A DNA stretch of 64,000 nucleotides from Balamuthia mandrillaris (GCA_031835245.1 JAVKOQ010000182.1:43281-107280); one strand, 5' to 3'. Shown: positions 44,668-55,923, numbered from the stretch's first letter. Numbers and translations: made by a program. The notes: generated from the sequence alone by a model not told the origin.

Positions 44668-45802
44668 TTAAACAAAATACAAAGTTTCAATATCAAATTT
44701 GAGTAATGCTTTACGAAAGGTGGAAAACATTTGATCTACATCTTCATGAGTATGTCCAGGTGGCAAAAAGCAAAGTTAGATCTTGGAAAACATCTTGAGA
44801 TGCACCAACCAACATAAAAAGGCCAATAAATACTTGTTTTTGTTTTCTTTGTAGCAGTTGTCAGCTTGAAGGTAGAGGGTTTGGTTGGGATGGGCTTGAA
44901 TGGGTTGTTATAATGTTTGCATGAGAAAGTAAAATAAATGACTGATTACTAAATTGGCATCATGTGACCACTGATCAAAATGATAACACAGATAACGATG
45001 ATGATGCCCATGATCTATCAGTCCGAAACAAGAGACACTGATAAACTTTTTGATGGTTCAGCCTTTTGGGGGAGTATGATGATGGGGAAGAGGAATGGCC
45101 TCTGTATAATCCGTAATGATGGAAATGTATTTGAAAGGAGAGGCTTTGGCTTTAGCATGATGCTTGTAATACTTCTTTTTGTGTAAATGAACAAAGTGCA
45201 AATGATCACTTCATTCCTTTTGTAAGCCTTGCAATGCCTCCACACTCTTGCATTGTTTAAAACGAACTAGAAGCTGAGCACATTGATCACATTTTCCTAA
45301 TCTGGTTTGTTAATACAGAAAGCAATAACAATTATCCATCAACAGGTTGTTAGAATAAAAACAATGAATCATTCCTTTCTTTTGACAAACTCTCTTAACA
45401 AACAAAGCTTACCTTGGAAAAATGAACATATGAGAAATCTTCATGCAACATTTGCAAAAAGCATGCATAACTGATGCTTTGATCATGTCCCAGGCTTAAT
45501 ACCATTTCTTGATACAAGGCTTTTTGATTCAATATCATTGGAATCTGAATGACTTCAGAGTTTGGCAAGGATTCTCCCATATTGGCAAAGTACACTGTGA
45601 GCCAGGCTTTGGTTTGCGAATAGGTGGTGGAGTGCCAAACCAGGCCACAATTGCAATGAAGAGGTAAAGTGGCTCCTGTTTTCCACAAGTCCATGCAGGC
45701 ATAAAACTTCTTATTGGAAAGGGCTAGCCATAATTGGATTGCTTTGTAACAAACCAGATGACCAGCCAAAAGCAATCGTTGCTTGGAGGGTGATTTACTC
45801 AT
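44668..45802 (-). pseudogene. DDE-type transposase of the large DNA transposon
   Basis: From ATG 45802 leftwards: KQRLLLAGHLVCYKAIQLWL (Cys/His helical start), AWLTVYFANMGESLPNSEVI, ISYACFLQMLHEDFSYVHF, then a GT-AG intron (about 45407-45300). Next are RLGKCDQCAQLLVRFK, a TGA near 45200, KKYYKHHAKAKASPFKYISI with the Asp of TDYTEAIPLPH, and finally LYLQADNCYKENKNKYLLAF and LPPGHTHEDVDQMFSTF. The pattern LQxDNxxxENKN...FLxxGHTHEDxDQ is shared by a transposase-like family common in animals and protists (DUF7869-like). Internal stops (about 45200, 44790) mean this copy is decaying. It lies head-to-head with the methyltransferase-like gene. Confidence 0.7.
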
Positions 45803-45814
45803 ATTTCTTGGAAG

Positions 45815-48055
45815 TTGTCTGCCTGGGACAACCTGGTGTTGTCCAAAGGAGTCAATCAAGAGACAGAATGGGATATGGTCCGTTTTGTGTACAATCATCT
45901 CACAAAAACACCAGAGGAGCTGTTCCATTATCTGGTAGGCCTTCTTTGGTTGCAGGCAAGCTTTCTGAAATGATTGCTCATTTTCTCTCTTTTGTGTTGG
46001 GTGGGTTTTGTATTTTAGAATTCGCAAACTGCCTCCCAAGATGCCCATAATGCTCTCACCTTTGATCATGTTCGATGTTTGAAAACAGTGGCAAACAAAA
46101 TGCAGAAATTCCCAGAGTCTTGGAGTTATATTCAGGAGAAGGACAAAGAGAAGGTGGGCTGGGTGTTTACTCCTTACCATTTCAGAGAGAAAATGCCAAG
46201 CTCCTTATCAGATGAAACCTTGTTGGCAGCCTTGAAAGAGATTATGGGCAAGGCACCTCGAGGACCCAAGGAAGAATGTTCTGTAACCAACTTCAAAAGA
46301 TTGGTAAGCTGCATTGCAATCTTTTCTTTCTCTATCTTGTCACTACTACTTTTCCTCATGAAACATGCATACATGCAGATGTGGAAACACATTGGTCGAA
46401 AAGCTATGCATGAAGAACTGGAATTGTATCATACTGAAAAAGAGATTCCTTTGGCCCACTTGGAGGAAGTCCAAGATCAGGTGAACAGTGGCGAGTATGA
46501 TGAAGAGTTCTTTGAGAAACAACGCTTATCTGGAGATACTGCTTTTCATCAGGCAATTCAAGTATGCCTTTTCTAAAGTGTATTGATTTCTATGGCATTG
46601 AAGTTTAGTTAACATTTCCTTTTGCTATCTTTCATTCATTCCTTGCTGCTAGCAACACATACCCTCCGATGAACCAGCTTCTCCTCCATTCCACTCAAAC
46701 ACCACTACACCTCAACCCTCTCCACCTCCTTCACCAAAACCATCTCATGATATTGATAGGAAAAAAAAAAGAAAAAGCAAAAAACAATAACCAAAGACCT
46801 CTTCCAAACACCAGGCCAAAAAAGCAAAAAACCATCATCGTGGCAGACCTCCTACTAAGTTCAAAGTGATCATTTATGATAATTTACCAACACATGCTCC
46901 CTTGATGCTTGATTCCTTGGGAGTACACTGCCAAAGTAAGTCTTTTTTGGGTTATTTTTTCCAAAGAACTCAGATTGCTGTCTGTCTAATTTTCTCTCAT
47001 TCTTCCCAGATCATGTGGAAAGGGTTTTGTTGATAACTACCCGTTATAATCACTTGCACTTGGCCATGAATCAAATCAATGTCTATAAACAAAAGCAACG
47101 TCAGCTTTTGATTAACTTGAAGCTAGAAACAGTTCTTGTTTTTGGGTACAAACCTCACCATTCCAACCATAACAACAAACCACAATGGTGTGAGAATGGC
47201 ATCTTTGTAGCAGTGTGGAACAAAGGCCAAACACAGTTGCAGGATGATTCTAGTTCGATTACTTCTTCTCAGTTGGCCTTGGAGACATATGGGTAAAGGT
47301 AAACTAACCTTCATTGCAATGGCAACCAACTTCAGTGGTGATTCCAATCAAGGGACCTCAAGCTCAGGAAGGACAAGTGGCTGATCAGGCGAATCTCTCT
47401 TCTTCTCCTGTTCCTCCTTTAAATGTGTATCGTTATTTGCTGAACACATTCACAGAGCCTAAAGATGTGGTGTTGGCCTTTAATCCCACAACAGGTTGTT
47501 TGCCTGCAGTTTGTTTGGAAAGTAAGTTCATCCTTTTGTTTTTCCTTTCCTTGTTTCTATTGGTAATTATCAATGTTAGCAATGCGTCACTTTGTGGCCT
47601 TGTTTCCTGGTTCTGGAGTCACAAACTTAGCAGAGCATGCAAAATTATCAGCAACCACTGTGTTGGATAGAAACAAGGTACAAAAAGGTTTAAATGCTTG
47701 GAAAAAACAAAAAGTTCTAAAAGAAGATTTAGTACCAAAAAATGCAGATGATGAAGATGATGAAGTTCCAAAAGATAGTAATCAATCTGAAGAAGAAGAC
47801 GAAGAACTTCCAAAGCTTCCCCCCAAAAACCACAAAAAATCAAAAGCACAACAAAATGAAAAAGATAAAAGTAAAGAAGTAGAAGAAGAAGAAGAAGAAG
47901 AAGAAGAAGAAGAAGAAGAAAGAGAAGAAGAAGAACAAGAAGATACAGAAAGTAAAAAGAACAATAATAATAGTGATGAGGATTTTTTAGATTCTGATAG
48001 CAACACATCTTCTCAATCAACCAAATCAAAAAAAGATAAAGGAAAAGACAATTAA
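45815..48055 (+). pseudogene. Methyltransferase-like accessory gene of the DNA transposon
   Basis: Predicted exons: about 45815-45934, 46019-46303, 46379-46561, 46653-46935, 47010-about 47290, about 47321-47521 and 47580-48055. The N-terminal part (WDNLVLSKGVNQETEWDMV...) is not recognised. The C-terminal part has FKVIIYDNLPTHAPLML, where beta-class amino-MTases carry the DPPY motif, and FVAVWNKGQ (strand after motif IV). After a variable region it has EPKDVVLAFNPTTGCLPAVC, where the DPFxGSGT SAM-binding motif is expected, then RHFVALFPGSGV. That IV-then-I order fits beta-class N4C/N6A enzymes, but key residues are changed. An acidic Glu-rich tail follows. A TAA at 46788-46790 and a phase problem near 47290 indicate decay. 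Fold assignment is inference. Confidence 0.45.
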
Positions 48056-48137
48056 ATTCTGTTTTTGAAATATCAACTTTCAAATAACAATAATAAAAAT
48101 GTTTTCTTTAATATTTATAAAATACTATTCCATTTAG

Positions 48138-48445
48138 ATGTGATGGTGTCGACAGACACGTCACATAAGTCTACAAGAATAGAGTCAGCTGCATCGAAGT
48201 CAAGCAGTGACCAACCATTGACAGCGGAATATGACAACATGGAGAAACAAGAGAGAATCACTTAGAACCCTCAACAGAAGAGAAAGATATAAAGGTGTGT
48301 GAGCATCGTTGCTCACCTTAGAGAAAGATATAAAGGTGTGTGAGCATCGTTGCTCACCTGAGCTCTCTGTATACAGAGAGACTTACACTGTTACACACAT
48401 ATCCCCTCTTACAAATAAACACAAGGGGACGTGATCACTGTTACA
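48138..48445 (+). repeat. Possible solo LTR
   Basis: About 308 bp starting TG and ending CA (TGTTACA). It contains duplicated 41-bp units with TATAAAGG (48279-48318, 48320-48359), a hairpin GGTGTGTGAGCATCGTTGCTCACC and a palindrome TCTCTGTATACAGAGA. No target-site duplication is clear. Confidence 0.35.
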
Positions 48446-49031
48446 TAGAGAAAAAATAATTTATGATTTTCCTTATTAATAAAATTTGAAAAAAAAATTA
48501 TTTTTGATTTTGGAAAAATAGTTAAAAAATTATTTTTTGCCTTTTCAAATTTCCAAAAGGAGATTCTCCTTTTTGTTTATACTGTGTTATAAAAAAGTGA
48601 AGAAAGAAGAAATAGAAAAATTAAATTAGTGTTGTAATCACAATTGATCAAAGAGTTGATCTGCATCATATGGTGCAGCTAACATCCTCCTTAAAAAAGT
48701 GAAAGCTAAAGAAAAAGAAACTCTCTATAAAGCAGACAGCTAATTGTGTAAGGAAAGAGGTTAAAGAAGAAGAAAAAGAAATTGTTTCTTTTTTTGTTTT
48801 GTTGTTTTTCCCTCCATTTCTCTTCTTTCTGCTCTGCTTTGCTTTGCTTTGCTCCTTTCTTATTTCTCTTGTCTTTGAACTCTCTTTTTATAATTCCTTC
48901 TTTCATTGATCTGTGTTGCATTTTACAACTATTGTAGGTGAATATTGGGCCATCATGTTTTGTCCCAATTCTTTGTTTTGAAAGTGGAAGTATTGCAATC
49001 TTATTATATCAACTGATGTAGCTATATATAT

Positions 49032-49137
49032 TACCATGCACAATCAAGTTTTTCCAAATTTCTGGGTTTATCCATATTTTCTCACATAGAACAAGTGGGA
49101 AAAAAAGTATTTTGGAAAAACTTGAAAGTACTGGGTA
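49032..49137. mobile_element. 106-bp MITE
   Basis: Termini TACC...GGTA with inverted CAA(G)TTTTTCCAAA arms, flanked by ATATAT-type sequence. The left inverted repeat shows the site without it (ctataaatatatgttg). Confidence 0.75.
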
Positions 49138-49206
49138 ATATATGTTGACATGTCACAAAGTGTAATTTTTTGGTATTTTTTGATTAGAAAAAATTATACT
49201 TTTACT

Positions 49207-49370
49207 CATTCAACACCTTTCACTTGTGAACTAACATAACAATTGGGAAGGCATTGAGGATGAGGGAGTAAGAGAAGTAAGAGTACACTATGTATGTACA
49301 ATGCTTACTTTTTATGTATAGATTGGTGTTGCTCTCAGAGCAAATAAACTTCTTATTACTACTACTACTA
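49207..49370 (+). mobile_element. 5'-truncated LINE copy, 164 bp
   Basis: Matches the 3' end of the full LINE (41540-41697), including gcaaataaact and the (TAC)n tail. It is flanked by a perfect 8-bp duplication CTTTTACT (49199-49206 and 49371-49378). Confidence 0.92.
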
Positions 49371-49616
49371 CTTTTACTTAAATGAGAAGTTACATCTTTT
49401 ATATAGAGATGTATCTACACAGTGATAGTTAATTTTTTTCACTTTATAAAAAATAATAAAAAAACATTTTTGATACAAAAAATTATTTTTAATTTTCATA
49501 AAATAATAAATTTCAGAAAAAAATTATTTTTGATTTTGGAAAATTATTTAAAAAAATATATTTTACCCTTTCAAATTTCCAAAAGGAGATTCTCCTTTAT
49601 GTTTGTACTGTGTTAA

Positions 49617-49870
49617 AGACTTTTCGGCTTTTATTTCATCCAAATCACCAATCTCCAATACATGGCCAGTTGGATATAAAAATTATTTTTATATCTTTTT
49701 GATCAGCATGGTCCTTTGCAAATGTTTGCAGTAAATGCAGAAGTTCTGGGTCTTTGGTTGCTAAGTGGTTGACATTATCAATAATGAACGCCAATGGCTT
49801 GTTGTATTTGTGAAGAAACCTGGCTGCTTGAGCTCTCAAGGCGGCCAATATCCTAGCTATTGGTGGCAGT
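49617..49870 (-). pseudogene. AAA/STAND-type ATPase fragment
   Basis: Minus strand: NKPLAFIIDNVNHLATKDPE (Walker B-like IIDN), FAKDHADQKDIKIIFIS, and after a one-base change GHVLEIGDLDEIKAEKSLT. This is the sensor region of AAA-type NTPases. The frame runs into the outer end of the transposon repeat, so the gene seems cut by the insertion. The Walker A part is not found. Confidence 0.5.
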
Positions 49871-49877
49871 GGAGGTT

Positions 49878-51648
49878 TTATAAATAACAAGCACAATGAG
49901 GACGAGCAGGCCAATGTGTTACAATTCCTTGCTTTTGCAACAAGGCAGCAACTACAGAGGGCTTAACAGACTGCACCGTGGGGAACATGTTGCTGGCCAC
50001 AAGTGTAGCAGCTATACCGCTTGCAGCACCAAGCTGCCATAGGGTGGGCTCCTCTCGAATAGCAGCAAAGGCAACGTGGCTGACCGAAGGGCAGTTGGGA
50101 ACAAGTAAGTTGACACAATCCGTTTGCTTGGGAGTTAAGACAGCGTTAGGGAATCTCAAAGACAAAGAATCCGCCTTGGCCAGGAGGGGTTAACCCCTCA
50201 TTGTAAGCTTGTGTTTTGGAGGCCGTGTAGTTGGCAGGCACTGCCACTCTTTCCATCTCATGAATGTCAAATCCCCAATCCCCCAAGGCAATGCTATCTG
50301 GGCGACAGGAATCACAGCTAGCAGCCACACGGTCATTTTGGGAGAAGATACGTTGCCCAAGCATGCGGACTGCCTCACGCACATACAACTGGGGAGGCCA
50401 ATGGTCATTCTGAGGCCATTCGTCAGCACAGAGGCCATACTGAAGAATGGCATTGCGTAGGCTATCGGGCACGCCTGAATGAGGGTCGCCAGCCCAGAAC
50501 CACAAGAGGCCTTGAACATAATAACGATGAGCAGCAGCGATGCGCTGGCGGTCAGTCAGAGTGCCATTGGGATAGCCAACTGCGAGACCAGGGGGGTCTA
50601 TGCCAACCGAGGCATTCCCACAGCAGGCATCGAACTTGTTTGCAGGAGGGTAAGAGCGGTAGCGCAGGTTTCCCCATGGTTGGTCAACGCCAGCTTCACC
50701 AAAAGCCTTGAGCTCCTCCTGCAAGTATCGCCGTGCAATCTCAAAGTCAGCAGTGTGGTAGGCAGGGGGCGGAGTGAATGGGGCCTGATTGGTGCGGTTG
50801 GTGGTCAAGCACACCCTGTAGGAGTAGGCCATTACATTCCTATCCGCTTGTCCAATATGAGTGCGTGGGTCCGGTCCCTTTGTTACATAGTGGAGCAATG
50901 TGCCGTTGGCCCACTGTGCATCCACAGCTAGCTTAAACTGGGCAGCGGAGCTCCCAATAATACCTCCATAAGACTCGTTGTAGGTGGTGCGAGCCTCCCG
51001 TCCCCACGTGTAACTCACTCCCGCCCCCATCATCACCTCTCCTTCGTAGGAAGCGTCCACCACCACCGCATTCCTGGATAATGCAAAACTTCGCCCGTCC
51101 ACCGTATGTAATCTGCTTATCCGGCGACCTCCTACCACTTGCACGCCGGCTGGTCCCTCTTGCATGCGTGCTCCCAGCACCACTGGTATACCCGCTTCCT
51201 CCAGCATGCTCCAAAAAGTTCTGTTGCCCACCCAGTTATCAGGCTGCCAAACCGGATAGCTGACACCATAGTGCGCCGCGTTGGTCATGGCCCATTGCAA
51301 TAGCTTCCCGGTCAGTCTTTGTTCCACTCTAAAGTCTCGCATTCCAATGCCTCCTGCGGTGACCATGCCTCCTATTTCCCTGGTTGGCTCTATGAGCAGC
51401 ACTCGCACCCTACTGTTCACCTCTACCGCAGCCAGAGCGGCTGAAATGCCAGCAGGGGTTGCTCCATACACCACCACATCCCACTCTTCTTCTGCCCTCA
51501 CTTCACTTGCTGCCAGTAGCAGGACCATAAGCAGTTGGAGGCGTTCCCGCACAAACATGGCAATGAACAGCAACAGCAGCCAGGCCTTGCTGCTTCTTCT
51601 TTGTTGTTCGTTGTAGGTTCTTTTTTCTCTTGCGAATTCCGTCGACAT
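49878..51648 (-). pseudogene. FAD-dependent oxidoreductase (FAD_oxidored family), one frameshift
   Basis: Read from ATG 51648, or from an internal Met about 31 codons later followed by a hydrophobic signal peptide (RLQLLMVLLLAASEVRA). FAD Rossmann motif: DVVVYGATPAGISAALAA, IEPTREIGGMVTAGG. The middle resembles the family's large alpha/beta body with CGNASVGIDPPGLAVGYPNG. The frame stops after GGFFVFEIP (50146), while the next frame continues the conserved end LTPKQTDCVNLLVPNCPSVS HVAFAAIREEPT to 49878. A one-base loss near 50150 explains this: a pseudogene or an assembly error. It is intronless and G/C-rich, unlike its neighbours. Predicted secreted or ER-lumenal; the substrate is unknown. 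Confidence 0.8.
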
Positions 51649-52019
51649 GGTGGGGGCCTCGCCATTCTAACCTCCTAATAGGTTGCATAAATGCAGGGGG
51701 TGTCGGTGGTACCCCCCAAGCAAGCACACACTCTGCGGCCAACGGCTCCCCCAAACACCACCACCACCACAACGACAAACAACACGACAACGGTTTTGTT
51801 TGCCAGGCAGCAGCAGCAGCAGCAGAGGAAGAGAACGGCGGTTGCAGTGGACCCCCTTGCCAGACAGACAGACAGACAGACCTGTCTTTGCCAGTGTTGT
51901 TGTCATTGTTGTCCTTTGGTTTGCGTGGAATAACAACGGCGGCAGGAGGGTAGCAGCTAGCAAAGTAAAGGTGGAGAAAGGGAATCGGTGAACGGTTCCA
52001 AGCAACCTCTCTCGCCGTC
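51649..52019. other. Intergenic region between divergent genes
   Basis: No gene. It holds CAGCAG-type and (CAGA)n repeats (cagacagacagacagacaga at about 51861-51880). It should contain both promoters of the FAD oxidoreductase and the EF-hand gene. Confidence 0.6.
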
Positions 52020-55000
52020 ATGTCTGAAGTGAGGAGCAGGAACTCGATAAACGGACTGGAAGCGTCTTTGGACCTCCTCCGCTCGATGTTTGAGGAAAGT
52101 GACATTGACAAGGTTCTCTTCGTGGCCTTTTATTCTTTCCAATATTCTGGTGTTCGCTGCTGACTGGATGGGGTCGGTGGCGGCCTCTTTCCCCCTCCTT
52201 TCTCCTATTCACAGGATGGCTGCCTGAGCAAAGAAGAGCTTCACACAATGCTGAAAAAGTTTAGGCGTGTCTCTCAGGTTGGACCCGATTGGGACGCCGA
52301 TCAGCTTTTCCCGGTGCTTGGTGCGCACTCCCATTGTGTCTCACACAAGCACTCGACCATAGTTATTTGAATCTTTGCAGCTGGCCGAACAAGCTGGGTT
52401 CGCTGCTTCCTAACCTATCCTCCTCTCCTTCAATAATCATCAGACTCTGACAATGATGGCAAGATAAGCTGGGCAGACTTCCAGAGAGCCTTTCAAGTCG
52501 GTGCAGGAGTAACCGAGCGAGAAAATGATGAGCAGTCCGAGTTTGATCAGGAAGAGGTATTGGAGTTGCAGACCGAGCATGGCGCTGGATCAGGAATCGA
52601 GGTAGGTTGAGTTTGTTGGTGTTGGTGGGTTCTCGTTGGTTTGCTGTGGTATTGGCCCAGTCTTAACGTTGCATCCTGGTTTGGCTCTTTTCCTCGTTTC
52701 AGCAATCGCAAAGTGTAGCGGAACTCAAGCGCGAGCTGCAAACCTATCGCCAAGAGCGAGACAAGCTAAAAGAGGTAACATCTTCATGGGTGCTAAACCA
52801 CCTTGCATAATGTAATATCACTGATATAATTCACTTTGATGTACAGCAACTAAAAATCTTAGAGGGACAGTTGGATAGACAGGCATTTGAACTGGAGGAA
52901 GCACAATCACTTCTAAAAGAAGGTAACAAGAAGGACGCAAGTACTCAATTAAACAGGAAAAAGATGATGGATCTCTCTTCCCAGGTAAAATAATCTCAAC
53001 TGTCAACCATCCTTCATTTCTCATTACTTATCCTGTGCGGCTGATCCAGGTGGAATCTTTAAAAGATAGTGAAAACAAGTTAAATGAACAAATCGAAGTT
53101 TTAAAAAAAGAGAATATTAAGCTGCGCACACAGAACGATGGTACGACCTCTTCTTCAGTATCAAATGCACGCTTTTGCTTATTGCTGATAACCTTCGACT
53201 CGGAAAGAGCTTTTGCAGCAGACGAAACAACAATTGAAAGATAGCGAACAAAAAGTTGCAGACCTTAGCGCACAACTGGAAGAAGTAAAATCGGACGCTG
53301 CCCTTAAAAAAAAGTTTGAAGATCAGCTGCTCAAAGTACTCTGCGTCTGCGAACTCAATCTTTACTCTTCATCAGTGATTAACACAGTTGCTTTTGGGTC
53401 GTCTCACAGCTACAGGAAGAGAAAGAGCGTACAGAAAAAAATCTGGAGGAATCACTGACGTCAAGCTTTCGAGCACAGATCCTAGCCCTAGTGAAAGAAA
53501 AAGAGGGTCTTGAGAAGGCTCTAAAAGAGACCAGAGCAATCAATGACTCTCTGAAGAATCGACGTAAAGAAGCGGCAACACCACCACCTTCTGGTGAGGT
53601 TTGTCAGGTATTCCTTCTCCTCCATTCAACAATTGTTTTATTATGTCAGTGTGTTTGTGACATCCTTAATTTTCATTACATTTTACTTTGCTTTCTCGCT
53701 TACCTTCTTCTTTGCAGTCCTTGGCTTCAGAACTGGGAGAGCTAGAGGATGTACATGAAGTTATTCCGTTTGAAGGGGAGGATAGCTTGGATAAGCTTTC
53801 GGGAGGGGGCCTGGAAGAGTCTCTCGGTCCAATCTCGGTAGATGAAGGTTATGGCGGCAGTGTGGTTGATAATGGGCATACTTCAGACAACTTTGATTTC
53901 AAGGTATGTTAATGTTGCGATTAATATTGTTATTACTTTCATCACTCTTCCCAAGTCTTATCCTCGTAACGAGACTGACTACCGATTACCTCAGAACGTT
54001 CCAAATTCTGTGCTTCTCAAGAAGATAGACGCATTTAAACGTAAGATAGAAATGGAGAGAAGCGCTCGGCAGGAAGTAGAGAAAGAAAACGGGGAGCTTC
54101 AAGAAAAGGTGCAAGAATTGACCTTTCAGCTGGCGGATGAGTCTCAAAAAGTGGAGCAGCTAAAAAACGAGAGAGACGCGCTTGAGAAGTCAGTCACAGA
54201 GGGAATGGAGGAAATGGATCGGGAGAAAGACAAAATGGTTTTAATTCAAAACCAATTACAAAATAATTTGCTGAAAGAACAAACAGAACTGAAGGAAAAG
54301 TATGACGCGTTACGAGCAGAAAAATCACAACTAGAGGCACAGTTAGAAGAAGCAGAAAACAGGTTTGAGGAGTATCAAGAGGACTTATCGGCAGCTCAAG
54401 AACAGAACGAAAAGTTGGAGGATGAATTAAAGAGGTTACAAGAAGAACAACTACAGATGAATTCATCTCTAAAACGGCAGGCTGAGCAGCTCGCGGAAAA
54501 AGAAGCACACTTACAGCAGCTGGACCGCATCATGAAGAACAACGAGAAAAGGATTTGTGACCTTGATGCTGAACTTGAACTTAAACGGATTCAGCTTGAA
54601 GAGAAGTCTCAGCAACAGCAGGGTACATCTGAAGGCCAAGATATAGAACTCAACAAACTCCAACAACAACTTATAGCACTTCAACGACAGTCCACACAAA
54701 AAGACAAAGCCTTAGAAGAACAACACCAAGCACATCAAGCCTTGGTTGAGCAATACAATCAAAAAACAGATGAACTGAAAGCTAAAGAGGAAGAAGTCAA
54801 ATTGCTCCGCGAACAGCTAGAAGCTTTTGACCAAGAAAAAGAAGGAGGAGCAAACAGAGAAAAGGAAAAGCAAGAGAATCTAACCCGACAGCTTCAAGAG
54901 CAGGATGATATTATTAAAAAGCTCAAGGCGGATAAAGATGTACTTCTACGTCAGAGAGACGATGCTTTAGCGGAGCAACAACGGATATCTCAGAACCTGG

Positions 55001-55473
55001 AAAACCAAAAACTGGAGAACGAGCGATTGGTAATGCAGAAAACAGATGAGGTGAAAGCGAAAGAGATAGAAGTCAAGAGGCTTCAGGAAGAGCTTAAAAG
55101 AAGGACAGAAGAGATCAGCCAGCACCAAGGTGAAAGGATGGATCAAGTGCAGGCAAAAGAGGCAGTGGAACAAGCTGTAGCACAAGTACGGAGTGAAGAA
55201 AAACAACAGCGCGAGAAGCTACTTCAACGACTTGAAGAAAAAGAAAAGCTGATACAACAGCTCCAAGAGGAGGTCATGGAACTTGGACAAGCCAAATCCT
55301 TGCAATATGCACGGCCTGGCAGTATGTTGCCATACGACAAGGGGAACGAACGGTCATCTTGGTGGAATGCTTCGGTCATTGTCTTTGTTCCCTTTGCTCT
55401 TGTTGCATGTTTAGTGGTTACGGTACGCATTATGCTTGCCTTGGATGATCATATGTTTCTCCGGCCTTCTTGA
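52020..55473 (+). CDS. EF-hand, coiled-coil, tail-anchored membrane protein, 10 exons
   Basis: Exons are 52020-52112, 52215-52320, 52444-52601, 52703-52774, 52847-52984, 53050-53140, 53208-53335, 53410-53607, 53718-53903 and 53995-55473, coding for 882 residues. EF-hand 1 loop D28-E39 (DIDKDGCLSKEE) and EF-hand 2 loop D67-D78 (DSDNDGKISWAD) are both split by introns. Residues of about 140-850 are long coiled coil (Glu/Lys/Gln/Leu heptads) with an acidic gap at about 330-390. A single hydrophobic segment near the C-terminus (VIVFVPFALVACLVV) marks a tail anchor. The architecture suggests a calcium-responsive tether on an organelle (golgin- or giantin-like). The partner is unknown and I do not name an orthologue. 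Confidence 0.85.
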
Positions 55474-55923
55474 GCAGAGAGCTTCTCACAGCTCTGCTCC
55501 GCCACTGTTTTAATAAAACGTCTTTGCAGAGAGAGAGAAAGAGAGAGAGATTCTCAGAGAGAAGAAGGGGGACAAAAAAAAACAGCAGCTTGTGAAAACA
55601 CTTGCAGCGCTCACGCGATGGATAGCGCCGTTGTGAAGGAAGAGAGAGATTCTCAGAGAGAAGCTCAGTGGGGGGCAAATCAACAACAGTGGGTGCTTGA
55701 GGGGTGCTCCCCCCTTGAACAACGAAAAGAAAGAAGAGAGAGAGAGAGATGGGAGCTGACGGAACCCTTTTGACCTTATGATCTTTGCGCCGCCCTCACT
55801 CTGACCGCCAGTTTTATCCCCCCCTCCCCCCGCTATCACTTACTTCTGCCACCATCATTTGTTTGCTTTTCTTCCGTTTGGTTACCGAAGATTGGCTCAC
55901 CTTGCTGGCAAGCAAAACAACAG
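55474..55923. other. Intergenic with GA-rich repeats
   Basis: Two copies of an agagagattctcagagagaag segment (about 55543 and 55644) and several GAGAGA runs. No gene. Confidence 0.6.

Larger units (their letters stand above)
48594..49617 (-). repeat. Right terminal inverted repeat of the large DNA transposon
   Basis: Reverse complement of the left repeat across 48594-49500, interrupted by a 106-bp MITE and a truncated LINE that are absent from the left copy. A 110-bp block with palindrome AAAGGAGAATCTCCTTT and TACTGTGTTA lies at its outer end (49507-49617) and again, in direct orientation, at its inner end (48482-48592). Confidence 0.85.

Noticed and set aside
47619-48083. Minus-strand Leu-rich frame that looks like a membrane protein
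   Set aside because: It is the antisense of a GAA-repeat Glu-rich tail of the plus-strand gene.
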